In this document: positions 49,363 through 57,322 of the stretch, piece after piece | Layout of the letters: every line of letters begins with the position of its first letter | How positions within the stretch are numbered: the stretch's first letter is position 1 | Source of the DNA: Ilyomonas sp965199845 | Lineage (GTDB): Bacteria; Bacteroidota; Bacteroidia; Chitinophagales; Chitinophagaceae | Reading direction: 5' to 3' | DNA length: 64,000 nucleotides | Assembly (NCBI GenBank): GCA_965199845.1 | Contig: CBDATZ010000024.1 | Coordinates: 330,008 to 394,007, forward strand | The notes under the pieces: model-generated | Seen by the model: the letters and a program-made list of their open reading frames with translations, nothing else | Database searches by the model: none | Told to the model about the DNA's origin: nothing | Position numbers and translations under genes: made by a program

Positions 49363-50388
49363 TTATATTGTCCGCATTGAAGATTGCCTGAAATGCGGAA
49401 CCGGCTCCAATACCACGTTTGTTTTTTTCAAATCACTCATATCTTTATCAGACATAATTTTAAGTAATAATGAGAACGCTTCTTTTCCCATTTGCACCGT
49501 TTGCTGGTCTATCGAAGACAGCGATGGCGTGATATGTTCATCAAAAGCTTCATTGGCAAAACCAATCACACCCAATTTTTCGGGGATCAGAATATTACGT
49601 TCTTTGGCTTCTTTTACAACACCAAGAGCTGTAAAATCTTCCACGCAAAAAATTGCATCAGGCGGTTGCGGCAACTTCATGTAATAATCAATGGCATCTC
49701 TGCCTGCCTGTATCGAAACATTGCCATTATATATCAGCGACTCATCTATCTCAAAACCATTAGCTGCCAGGGCCGCTTTATAACCATGTAAACGGTCGTT
49801 AAAAGTTTTCAGATGAAGTTGTCCGCTGATATGACCAATGCGCTTGTAACCCTGATGCAGCAAGTGTTCTGTTGCAATATAACCGCCTTTAAAGTCATCT
49901 ACAATTACCGAAGGAATGTTAAGCATATCCTTACTTCTGTCAAAGAAAACAAGCGGAATTCCCGCCTCTTTTAAGTCGAGATAATGCGAAAATTCGTGCG
50001 CGTCTTTTGCGATAGAAGCCAGCACGCCATCAACACCAATATCTATAAATGTTTCAATTGCTTTCTTCTCATACTTCGCGGTTTCATTGCTTTGATAAAG
50101 AAGAATATTATATCCTTTTGTAATTGCTAAACTTTCAATTCCATGAACTACGGAGCCAAAAAAATTTATCTCTGCGCTGGGTATAATCACACCTATCATG
50201 TGTGTTTTACCAGAGCGTAAAGACGAAGCCAGTTTATTGCGGCGGTAATTTCTTTTTACCGCTAATTCCTGCACTAATTTCTTTGTATTGTCACTGATTC
50301 GCGGATGATTATTGAGCGCACGCGATACGGTTGCAGTCGTTAATTTCAATTCATCAGCTAAGTCTTGTATCGTAATTTTTGATGGCAA
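49363..50388 (-). CDS. LacI-family transcriptional regulator of the PUL
   Basis: 341 residues. The helix-turn-helix is I-T-I-Q-D-L-A-D-E-L, then T-T-A-T-V-S-R-A-L-N-N-H-P-R-I-S (about 5-33), followed by the hinge N-K-L-A-S-S-L-R (about 51-58) and a periplasmic-binding-type sensor domain (G-V-I-I-P-S-A-E at about 66; F-D-R-S; G-V-I-G-F-A-N-E). The start is a TTG: the codon before it is an in-frame TAA, and no ATG lies ahead of the HTH. The putative operator at 50398-50409 is 10 bases before this start, which suggests autorepression. The effector is probably a sugar released by the PUL. Confidence 0.9.
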   Translation of the reverse strand: MPSKITIQDLADELKLTTATVSRALNNHPRISDNTKKLVQELAVKRNYRRNKLASSLRSGKTHMIGVIIPSAEINFFGSVVHGIESLAITKGYNILLYQSNETAKYEKKAIETFIDIGVDGVLASIAKDAHEFSHYLDLKEAGIPLVFFDRSKDMLNIPSVIVDDFKGGYIATEHLLHQGYKRIGHISGQLHLKTFNDRLHGYKAALAANGFEIDESLIYNGNVSIQAGRDAIDYYMKLPQPPDAIFCVEDFTALGVVKEAKERNILIPEKLGVIGFANEAFDEHITPSLSSIDQQTVQMGKEAFSLLLKIMSDKDMSDLKKTNVVLEPVPHFRQSSMRTI

Positions 50389-50397
50389 TTAATCCGA

Positions 50398-50409
50398 GCA
50401 ATCGTTTAC
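50398..50409 (-). promoter_or_regulatory. Putative LacI-family operator upstream of lacI
   Basis: On the minus strand TTTGTGTAAACGATTGC, core GTAAACGATTGC. With the site at 49318-49329 the shared form is GYAAACGATTRC, in which the variable positions swap symmetrically, as expected of a dyad. It is 10 bases before the TTG start of lacI. Confidence 0.6.
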
Positions 50410-50551
50410 ACAAAAGAGCTATTATTTTTCGGAATAAAAAAATTTTTTTTGCATTTCTTTAAAACATTTCTATTTGCTTCTGGCAAAGCAGTATTCTTGT
50501 TTTACCAGAAAAATTTATCTTACATACTAACTCATTTTAAATAAAACACTT

Positions 50552-51577
50552 ATGGCATCACGCAGAAATTTTTTGCAAACAGCAGCTATCGGTTCAGCCG
50601 TATTGTTAGAAGGCAATTCGGTATTAGCCGCTGCTAAAAAAAACAGAATTGTAAAAAATAACCCGGTTGTTGTTTCTACCTGGGATTTTGGTAAATCAGC
50701 GAATACCGGTGCCTGGGAAGTGTTGAGCAAAGGCGGCCGGGCGTTAGATGCCGTAGAAGCCGGCGTAAAAATTCCCGAAGCCGATCCAACTATACAAACC
50801 ATTGGTTATGGCGGATTGCCCGATCGTGACGGATTTGTAACGCTTGATGCCTGTATTATGGATGATAAATACAATTGTGGTGCGGTGATGTGCATTGAAC
50901 ATATTATGCACCCGATTTCGGTTGCCCGTTTGGTAATGGAGAAAACGCCGCATGTGATATTGGTTGGCGATGGCGCTTTGCAATTTGCGCTGGCAAATGG
51001 TTTTAAAAAAGAAAACCTGCTGACACCGGAAAGCGAAAAAGCTTATAAAGAATGGCTGAAAACAGCGAATTATAAACCTGAAATCAATATAGAAAACCGC
51101 TTGTACGATAAGAAGAAAGACCCGATGCCCGGCGGACCGGATAATCATGATACCATTGGTATGATGGCAATGGACAGCAACGGCGATTTAAGCGGTGCCT
51201 GTACTACCAGCGGCATGGCTTTTAAAATGCATGGCCGCGTGGGCGATTCGCCGGTAATCGGCGCCGGTTTATATGTAGATAATGAAATTGGCGCGGCTAC
51301 ATCAACCGGTGTTGGCGAAGAAGTGATACGTATTGTCGGTTCTCATCTTGTTGTAGAATTGATGCGCCAGGGCAGAAAACCGGAAGATGCCTGCAGAGAA
51401 GCCGTAGAACGAATTATTCAACGCAGCCCCGAAAAATCGAAAGGCATACAGGTTGGTTTTATTGCACTTAATAAACAAGGCGAATATGGCGGTTTTAGTT
51501 TGCAGCCCGGTTTTACTTACTCCGTAAAAAGCAATGGCGTAGAACAGGTGTTTAAAGCAAAAAGTCATTATTCATAA
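50552..51577 (+). CDS. N4-(beta-N-acetylglucosaminyl)-L-asparaginase (glycosylasparaginase)
   Basis: 341 residues of the Ntn-hydrolase family. The Tat-like leader is S-R-R-N-F-L-Q-T-A-A (about 3-12), so it is probably exported folded. Autocleavage should occur before Thr201 in H-D-T-I-G-M-M-A, which frees the catalytic threonine of the beta chain. G-A-C-T-T-S-G-M-A-F-K and G-R-V-G-D-S-P-V-I-G-A-G-L-Y lie downstream as in known enzymes. It cuts the GlcNAc-Asn bond of glycoasparagines left after N-glycan breakdown. It is followed within 30 bases by cutC, probably one operon, and diverges from lacI. Confidence 0.9.
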   Translation: MASRRNFLQTAAIGSAVLLEGNSVLAAAKKNRIVKNNPVVVSTWDFGKSANTGAWEVLSKGGRALDAVEAGVKIPEADPTIQTIGYGGLPDRDGFVTLDACIMDDKYNCGAVMCIEHIMHPISVARLVMEKTPHVILVGDGALQFALANGFKKENLLTPESEKAYKEWLKTANYKPEINIENRLYDKKKDPMPGGPDNHDTIGMMAMDSNGDLSGACTTSGMAFKMHGRVGDSPVIGAGLYVDNEIGAATSTGVGEEVIRIVGSHLVVELMRQGRKPEDACREAVERIIQRSPEKSKGIQVGFIALNKQGEYGGFSLQPGFTYSVKSNGVEQVFKAKSHYS

Positions 51578-51605
51578 TTGTATTATGTAGAATGTATAAA
51601 GTATT

Positions 51606-52337
51606 ATGATAAAGAAAGCGATATTGGAAGTGTGCGCGTTTCATGTTGATTCATGCATAATCGCAGAAAGAGCTGGTGCGGTAAGGGTTGAATTATGTGA
51701 TAACCCGATTGAAGGCGGCACAACGCCAAGTTATGGAACGATAAAAAGAGCCAGGGAAAACGTATCCATTCTTTTATACCCGATTCTTCGCCCGCGCTCC
51801 GGCAATTATTTTTATAGTGATGATGAATTTGCCATTTTGAAAGATGATATTAAGATGTGTAAACAACTGGGTTGTGATGGCATTTCTGTCGGTATTCAAA
51901 CCTTAGACGCTCAAATAGATACCGAACGTCTGAAACGTATTGTAGAATGGGCGGGAACTATGGGTGTTACCTGCAACCGCGCGTTTGATTGTGCGCCCGA
52001 TCCGTTCAAAGCTATGGAAGACATCATCGGTTGCGGCTGTGAGCGTATTCTTACATCGGGACAAAAAAGCGCTGCGCCAGATGCCGGAGAGCTATTGAAC
52101 AAGCTGGTAAAACAAGCCGGCGATAGAATTATTATTATGCCCGGTGCCGGCATAAAATCATCGAACATCAAACAACTTAAAGATGAAAGTGGTGCTTGGG
52201 AATTTCATTCATCCGCCAGAATAAAGGCTCCCAATCCGGTTACGTACATGAATAAAGAAGTAAGCGATTATGGCAATGTTTACATTGCTAATGAAACCGA
52301 AGTTAAAGCTATGGTGAATGCGTTAGAACACGGATGA
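51606..52337 (+). CDS. cutC: CutC family protein
   Basis: 243 residues, TIM-barrel CutC fold. Family strings are L-E-V-C-A-F (6-11), A-G-A-x-R-V-E-L-C-D-N (about 22-32), G-G-T-T-P-S-Y-G (37-44), R-P-R-S-G-N-Y-F-Y (about 61-69) and T-C-N-R-A-F-D. It is named for copper homeostasis, but this link is weak and the true reaction is not settled. The last codons (E-H-G-stop) fall inside an inverted repeat, so the native C-terminus may have been changed by that repeat. It follows the glycosylasparaginase gene closely, a pairing seen in Bacteroidota. Confidence 0.85.
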   Translation: MIKKAILEVCAFHVDSCIIAERAGAVRVELCDNPIEGGTTPSYGTIKRARENVSILLYPILRPRSGNYFYSDDEFAILKDDIKMCKQLGCDGISVGIQTLDAQIDTERLKRIVEWAGTMGVTCNRAFDCAPDPFKAMEDIIGCGCERILTSGQKSAAPDAGELLNKLVKQAGDRIIIMPGAGIKSSNIKQLKDESGAWEFHSSARIKAPNPVTYMNKEVSDYGNVYIANETEVKAMVNALEHG

Positions 52338-52470
52338 CACGGATTTCATGCACGGATTTTTAGAATTGAATAAGTAATATTTACTTACGCTCATATCAGA
52401 TTCATGTACACCATTAACATAAAATTAAAATCCAGACCATCCGTGCATGAAATCTGCGTCATCCGTGTTC
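52326..52470. repeat. 32-bp inverted repeat pair between cutC and the TetR gene
   Basis: The arms at 52326-52357 and 52439-52470 match in inverted form at 30 of 32 positions (built of GAACACGGATGAC and GATTTCATGCACGGAT), with 81 bases between. The left arm covers the cutC stop; the right arm ends 7 bases before the TetR stop. The pair could fold as a long hairpin that ends both convergent messages. The ACGGAT units suggest a member of an interspersed repeat family. Confidence 0.85.
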
Positions 52471-52477
52471 TATAAAA

Positions 52478-53068
52478 TCATTTTCGCAAGCCATCCAGCA
52501 TAATCGTAATCATATTTTCTTCCAGCTCTTTATCATTAATTTTTCGTTTGCTGCGATGCCAGCTTTCAATACCGCTGATGGCATGAAGCATAATTAAAAC
52601 AGAGGTTGATGCGTCTATAGATTTTATTTCTCCCTTTACAATTCCTTTTTCTACAATCGCAGCAAACCGCTTGCGGAAGTTACGACGTTGCGTTTGAAAA
52701 TTAGACAGATAAGGTTCAGCCAGATGACGCCATTCCCTGTCGCTAACATGCACTTCATCAAAATAAAAAATCATTTGGTTGATAAGAAACCGAAGCAACG
52801 CTTCTATCTTTTGAATGGCGGTTGTATCTTCAGCTTCTACGCGGCTCATTTCTTCCCAATAGCGGTTAGCAACTACAAAACAAATGTCATGTAATAAGTC
52901 AGTTTTACTGCGTATATGATTGTATAAGCTGGCAGCTTCCACGCCGACTTTTTCAGCCAGATCGCGCATACTGGCTGCTTTGTAGCCTTTCTCTACAAAC
53001 AAAGCTGCCGCCGCTTGTACAATAATATCTTTCCGCGATGTGTCTTTGTTAGTTTGTATTCGTGCCAT
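52478..53068 (-). CDS. TetR-family transcriptional regulator
   Basis: 196 residues. The N-terminal HTH is typical: R-K-D-I-I-V-Q-A-A-A-A-L-F-V-E-K-G-Y-K-A-A-S-M-R-D (about 12-36), with V-E-A-A-S-L-Y-N-H-I-R-S-K-T-D-L (about 43-58). The C-terminal helices form a ligand domain without a recognisable signature. No obvious target operon adjoins it: cutC converges on it and the nuclease gene precedes it on the same strand, about 60 bases away. The ligand is unknown. Confidence 0.88.
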   Translation of the reverse strand: MARIQTNKDTSRKDIIVQAAAALFVEKGYKAASMRDLAEKVGVEAASLYNHIRSKTDLLHDICFVVANRYWEEMSRVEAEDTTAIQKIEALLRFLINQMIFYFDEVHVSDREWRHLAEPYLSNFQTQRRNFRKRFAAIVEKGIVKGEIKSIDASTSVLIMLHAISGIESWHRSKRKINDKELEENMITIMLDGLRK

Positions 53069-53127
53069 AATAAAAAGCTTTGAAGTATGGGTTTTGGGTA
53101 TGAAATAAAAGAATACAGATTACTATA

Positions 53128-54045
53128 TTATTCTTTGTTTTTACGAAGAGATTGTTTTAAAAGACTCAACACATAATCTATATCTTCAAAATCGGATAAT
53201 TTAATTTCATAAGCTCCATTACCCCAGTGTCCAACATTTGAAACATCTCGTGCTATATTTTTCTGATCTTGAAGTTCGTTACTTTTTAAATTTAAATAAA
53301 TTTTCAATCCTTTTCCTTGCAAAACAATGTCGCAAAATATATTGTTATCAACTTTAAATCCTATTGTCTGTTTCTTAGGTTGAACAGTTACATTATCATC
53401 TAAATTTAATAGCCTTTCTTTAAATTGTTCGTAAAACTCACGTGTTTCAAAATCAACTTTAGAAAGATGATCTTGTTCTGTATAAACTTTTACTTCTTTA
53501 CTTACAGCTTCAACTGTATCATTATTTCGGGAAAGCGTCTTAATACTTTCTTTAGCTGAAGCTTTCTGAATTTGTTCAAAAGAAATGGTATTGTTTTCAA
53601 ACTTCCTGACTTCCCAAAGCTCAATTGGCAAATCTTTAAAATTTATAGCTTCCCGCTGATAGGTAGTAAATAAGGGAGAAACAAAAATTACTTTAGATTG
53701 AGACCAGTCAACATCACTTCTTTTAAGACTTTGATTTTGGCTTTCATTATATTCTAAAATAAAATCAGCTTTATTATTCAACATCAAAGATAAATATGCA
53801 TAACCTTGATCAATAACGCTAAAAGTCTTATCCCTTTTATACTCAATTATTATAAAAGCTTTCAACTCAGTATCAAAGGCCAAAGTGTCAATACGAAAAT
53901 TATTTAAAGAGAACTCAGAGCGAATAAAATCAAGCTTTAACAATGATCTCAAATTTCGCTCAATTAATTGCTGAATTTCACGTTCATACTTGAATGAAGT
54001 TTCTTTAATAAAATCAAGTTGCTGTCCAATCTGGTATAATGGCAT
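53128..54045 (-). CDS. PD-(D/E)XK-like nuclease with C-terminal DUF5655-like domain
   Basis: 305 residues. The N-terminal half has a restriction-endonuclease-like core: R-I-D-T-L (Asp53), a strand, then I-I-E-Y-K-R-D (Glu68 and Lys70), i.e. D...ExK. The C-terminal 100 residues (F-Y-E-Q-F-K-E-R-L ... V-G-H-W-G-N-G-A-Y-E-I-K-L-S) look like the DUF5655 domain that often follows such cores. The gene is visibly more AT-rich and richer in Asn/Lys codons than neighbours, which points to transfer. No methyltransferase or specificity subunit lies beside it. A defence or repair role is inference. Confidence 0.7.
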   Translation of the reverse strand: MPLYQIGQQLDFIKETSFKYEREIQQLIERNLRSLLKLDFIRSEFSLNNFRIDTLAFDTELKAFIIIEYKRDKTFSVIDQGYAYLSLMLNNKADFILEYNESQNQSLKRSDVDWSQSKVIFVSPLFTTYQREAINFKDLPIELWEVRKFENNTISFEQIQKASAKESIKTLSRNNDTVEAVSKEVKVYTEQDHLSKVDFETREFYEQFKERLLNLDDNVTVQPKKQTIGFKVDNNIFCDIVLQGKGLKIYLNLKSNELQDQKNIARDVSNVGHWGNGAYEIKLSDFEDIDYVLSLLKQSLRKNKE

Positions 54046-54125
54046 ATTTAGTCAATCTTTCGAAAAACGATGTTAATTGAAGTTTACAATTTAACTGCAT
54101 TTATCTCAAACCCAACGCCACATTC

Positions 54126-55250
54126 TTAATAATCAATCACCTGTTCAACAATCGCATCCGGAATTTTACGCCACTCATATTGCTGGTTACGAAGTTGCGG
54201 TTCAAAACCAGCTTCGCGAATGGCTTGCTGAATAGTAGTAGAAGTAAAGCGATGCGGTGCACCGGCAGCACTTACCACATTCTCTTCAATCATAATGCTG
54301 CCCCAATCGTTAGAACCGGCACGTAAGCACAGCTGCGCGGTTTGCCTGCCAACGGTAAGCCAGCTTGCCTGCACATTCAACACATTCGGAAGCATGATGC
54401 GGCTTAATGCAATCATGCGGATATATTCTTCGGAAGTGGTTAAATTATGCACGCCGCGAATACGTGTGAGCAACGTATCAACATCCTGGAAAGTCCAGGG
54501 AATAAAGGCTAAAAAACCTTTTGCCGATGTTGGTTTGATAGCTTGCGTATCGCGCAGGCGAACCAAATGAATAAAGCGCTCTTCGATGGTTTCCACATGA
54601 CCAAACATCATGGTGGCACTGGTTGTAATATTCAGTTCGTGCGCTTCGTGCATGATAGCAAGCCATTCATCAGCACCGCATTTTCCTTTGCTTATCAATC
54701 TTCTTACTCTATCAACCAATATCTCTGCGCCGGCGCCGGGCAACGAATCCATGCCGGCTTCCTGCAACGCTTTCAATACATCGTGATGACTCATTTTTTC
54801 GAGCTTACAAATGTGTGCAATCTCCGGTGGTCCGAGTGTATGAAGTTTTAGTATTGGAAATTCTGACTTCAGTTGCCGGAACGTTTTCGCGTAAAAATCA
54901 AGACCTAAATTTGGATGATGTCCGCCTTGTAATAGCAATTGGTCGCCGCCGTATTTAAAGGTCTCATTCACCTTGCGGCGATACGTATCCATGTCTGTAA
55001 TATACGCATCCGGGCTGCCGGGAATACGGTAAAAATTGCAGAATTTGCAATTGGCAATACACACATTAGTCGTGTTTACATTGCGGTCTATCTGCCAGGT
55101 TACTTTACCATGCGGAACTTGTTTCTGTCTAAGCGTATCAGCAATATACATCAGCTCTGTAAGCGGCGCCTGATGAAACAAATACACACCTTCTTCCACT
55201 GATAAAAATTCAAAATTCAAAGCTTTATCATACAACGCAGCTAACTCCAT
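54126..55250 (-). CDS. mqnC: Cyclic dehypoxanthinyl futalosine synthase (radical SAM)
   Basis: 374 residues. The radical-SAM [4Fe-4S] motif is C-I-A-N-C-K-F-C (Cys64, Cys68, Cys71). G-G-D-Q-L-L-L-Q-G-G-H-H-P, G-P-P-E-I-A-H-I, S-L-P-G-A-G-A-E-I-L and A-T-M-M-F-G-H-V-E-T follow, and this set is characteristic of MqnC in Bacteroidota. It cyclises dehypoxanthine futalosine in the futalosine route to menaquinone. MqnE is the nearest alternative, but the strings fit MqnC better. No other mqn gene adjoins, which is common because these genes are scattered in this phylum. Confidence 0.92.
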   Translation of the reverse strand: MELAALYDKALNFEFLSVEEGVYLFHQAPLTELMYIADTLRQKQVPHGKVTWQIDRNVNTTNVCIANCKFCNFYRIPGSPDAYITDMDTYRRKVNETFKYGGDQLLLQGGHHPNLGLDFYAKTFRQLKSEFPILKLHTLGPPEIAHICKLEKMSHHDVLKALQEAGMDSLPGAGAEILVDRVRRLISKGKCGADEWLAIMHEAHELNITTSATMMFGHVETIEERFIHLVRLRDTQAIKPTSAKGFLAFIPWTFQDVDTLLTRIRGVHNLTTSEEYIRMIALSRIMLPNVLNVQASWLTVGRQTAQLCLRAGSNDWGSIMIEENVVSAAGAPHRFTSTTIQQAIREAGFEPQLRNQQYEWRKIPDAIVEQVIDY

Positions 55251-55297
55251 GTCTTCTTGTTTTCAGATGCAAAAATACATGTACAAACGTTAAGGAG

Positions 55298-55410
55298 AAG
55301 ACACAAGAAATGAGATTTAAGAAACAAGATGGAAGATTCAAGTTTTAGGAAATAAGAGCTAAAAATTAAGGCACAAGACTTAAGATACAAGGTACAAGAA
55401 TCAAGAAGAA
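55298..55410. repeat. AAGATACAAG-type degenerate repeat upstream of mqnC
   Basis: Repeated units such as AAGAAACAAGATGG, AAGATTCAAG, AAGGCACAAG, AAGATACAAGG and TACAAGAATCAAG. It is the same family as the repeats at 17059-17165 and 20499-20548, and similar strings occur within the small frame at 56849-57124. Confidence 0.65.
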
Positions 55411-55522
55411 GTTGACATACAAATCAAATGCAACAACGTTTGCTGAAGAATCGAAGTATTTCTAAAAACGAGTATACATTGAATATTAGAGGCTTCTCTA
55501 TTGTTGAAATAATAAGGCTAAG

Positions 55523-55555
55523 TTGAATTGATTTTTATAAATGGGATCAATTCAA
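55523..55555 (-). terminator. Hairpin after pgl
   Basis: TTGAATTGAT, 13-base spacer, ATCAATTCAA: a perfect 10-bp stem starting 9 bases past the pgl stop on the minus strand. No clear T-tract follows, so it is a weak terminator or mRNA end structure. Confidence 0.5.
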
Positions 55556-55564
55556 TGAGAAAAA

Positions 55565-56326
55565 TTACTTCAAATCAGCCGCCGCAGCTTCATCTAAAAA
55601 CCAATGCAATTCACCTTTTGGTTTAATGATTTGCGCCGGGTATTCATCCGGATTGTAATTGTCTTTCAAAATATGTTTCATCGCTTCTGCTTTGCCTGAA
55701 CCAGCCACCAAAAACATCACACAAGCCGAATGATTGGCAACCGGATGTGTAAGCGTTACGCGATACATACTTTGTTCATCCAGATAAAAAGAATCAACCC
55801 ATTTTTCAGTTTCAAAAATAATTGGCTGGTGCGGAAATAACGATAACGTATGCGAGTTATCGCCCAAGCCTAAAATAATCAAATCAAACGTGGTAAAAGG
55901 CGTATTGTCGGGATGATCATCGGGGTGATGGGTATGCACCAAAGGAAAATATTGATGAAGCAATTCTTCGTATGCGTTAGCCGATGCTTCCGGCGTAATA
56001 TTTTCCGTCTGCATAATGTGAATATGCTCTTTATTTACCGGCACTTTATCAAGCAAAGTATCAAACGCCATCTTTGCATTGTTGCGCTCATCGCTGAAAG
56101 GAACAAAGCGTTCATCGCCCCAGAAAAAATGAATTTTACTCCAGTCAATATGTCCTTTATAAGCATCGCTTGCCAACAATTCGTGCAAAGCCTTTGGCGT
56201 GCTGCCGCCAGATAAAGCAAGCGTATATTTTGACTGTTTTTGTAAAGTTGTATTGATGTGTTCAACAATAAAATCGGCAGCTTGCGCACTTAGCTCCTTT
56301 ACATTTTTTGTAATATGTAATTCCAT
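55565..56326 (-). CDS. pgl: 6-phosphogluconolactonase (DevB/SOL type)
   Basis: 253 residues. Family motifs are A-L-S-G-G-S-T-P-K-A-L (about 37-47), F-F-W-G-D-E-R-F-V-P (about 66-75) and L-G-L-G-D-N-S-H-T (about 152-160). The enzyme opens 6-phosphogluconolactone in the oxidative pentose phosphate pathway. G6PDH and 6-phosphogluconate dehydrogenase genes are not in the window, which is a little unusual because pgl often follows zwf. It shares its strand with the unknown gene upstream, about 50 bases away. Confidence 0.9.
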   Translation of the reverse strand: MELHITKNVKELSAQAADFIVEHINTTLQKQSKYTLALSGGSTPKALHELLASDAYKGHIDWSKIHFFWGDERFVPFSDERNNAKMAFDTLLDKVPVNKEHIHIMQTENITPEASANAYEELLHQYFPLVHTHHPDDHPDNTPFTTFDLIILGLGDNSHTLSLFPHQPIIFETEKWVDSFYLDEQSMYRVTLTHPVANHSACVMFLVAGSGKAEAMKHILKDNYNPDEYPAQIIKPKGELHWFLDEAAAADLK

Positions 56327-56375
56327 TTTTGTAACAGTTTTGTTGTCAGCAAATAAAACATTTTTCTTTTGACGT

Positions 56376-56852
56376 TCAGTTAATTAACACATTCAATTGT
56401 TTCTGAAAATCGAACTGCAGATCTTCGTGCAATCCGGGTATCAACTCTTGTATTTTATCCAGTTGAGACGTGTACATTTTCATCGTCGCCTGGTACGAAT
56501 GCGATGCCATGCCTGCGTTCTTCATGTTCCGGCAAAAATGCAGCCGCAACTCCACTTCAGCTTCTTTTTCTCCCATGTAACGACTGTATTTGGCAACGGT
56601 TCGCAGCATACTGCGCAATCCTTTTTTTACCAGATAGCGGCTGTTTTTAGGCAAAGCAACAAACTCTTCGTCCATCTCAGCTTTTATTATATCTACATAA
56701 CCCTGTCGGTCGTGCGCATCAAATAAAATATAGCTAAGTAGCTCTTTATTTTCCTTCTTATATTTTATCAGCCGCAGGCAAAGTTCTATCACTTCCTTTT
56801 GCGACAGGCTTTTCAATTCATCTTTAATCTCTTTGGTGCCTGCGGCTTTCAT
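56376..56852 (-). CDS. Hypothetical helical protein
   Basis: 158 residues, almost all helical, rich in Lys/Glu/Leu, with no leader or membrane segment. I see L-S-Q-K-E-V-I-E-L-C-L-R-L-I-K-Y-K-K-E-N-K-E-L-L near the N-terminus and repeated K-Y-x-R-Y-M-type strings. No catalytic motif is recognised. The composition and even codon use support a real cytosolic gene. The small frame upstream overlaps its start by four bases (ATGA). Confidence 0.65.
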   Translation of the reverse strand: MKAAGTKEIKDELKSLSQKEVIELCLRLIKYKKENKELLSYILFDAHDRQGYVDIIKAEMDEEFVALPKNSRYLVKKGLRSMLRTVAKYSRYMGEKEAEVELRLHFCRNMKNAGMASHSYQATMKMYTSQLDKIQELIPGLHEDLQFDFQKQLNVLIN

Positions 56853-57124
56853 TCTGCTGAATTTTTAATTGCCCAATGGCGTGCCTGCAAGGCAAGCCAG
56901 GCGGTCGGACTATTCGCTGCAACTGTAAAGCACTCATTGAGACAATACAAATCACTATGACCGAAATAACTCCGTAGCACCGCTTCTTTCATCTTGTTTC
57001 TTGTCTTTTGTATTCTTATTCCTTGCTCTGCCTTTCGGCTTCTATCCCTCATACGCTGCCGTACAAGTTTCTTACTTTCTATAATATCAGTTTTTCGTTT
57101 CGCAAAGCGAATGTAAGAAGCCAT
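56849..57124 (-). CDS. Doubtful small frame built partly of repeat sequence
   Basis: 91 residues, strongly basic in the first half (R-M-R-D-R-S-R-K-A-E-Q-G-I-R-I-Q-K-T-R-N-K) and ending with S-Y-F-G-H-S-D-L-Y-C-L-N-E-C-F-T-V. The DNA of the middle part is the AAGAATACAAAAGACAAG repeat type, and the following module recurs in the tamB-tamL spacer (4075-4210), where it has no start codon. I therefore doubt that it is a true gene, although its stop overlaps the next start (ATGA). If real, its function is unknown. Confidence 0.35.
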   Translation of the reverse strand: MASYIRFAKRKTDIIESKKLVRQRMRDRSRKAEQGIRIQKTRNKMKEAVLRSYFGHSDLYCLNECFTVAANSPTAWLALQARHWAIKNSAE

Positions 57125-57322
57125 TCATAATTCATAAAAAGAGAACAATAGAAAAATTACTTATTAAAAATAAATAATAAGTGTAGAAAGCTAATTTTTG
57201 TAGCGTTTTTATAACAAAATATAAGGACACAAAATGGTTTTATGGCATGGCAAAACAACTAATTTTAAGTAACTTCGCCAGATTGTAAAATGCTCTTTTT
57301 ACAAGGATTTAGCACGTAAAAT

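Larger units (their letters stand above)
55251..55564. other. 314-bp spacer between pgl and mqnC
   Basis: No gene is seen. The spacer holds the AAGATACAAG-type repeat (about 55298-55410) next to mqnC and a hairpin (55523-55555) next to pgl. The remainder is AT-rich without recognised signals. Confidence 0.6.
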
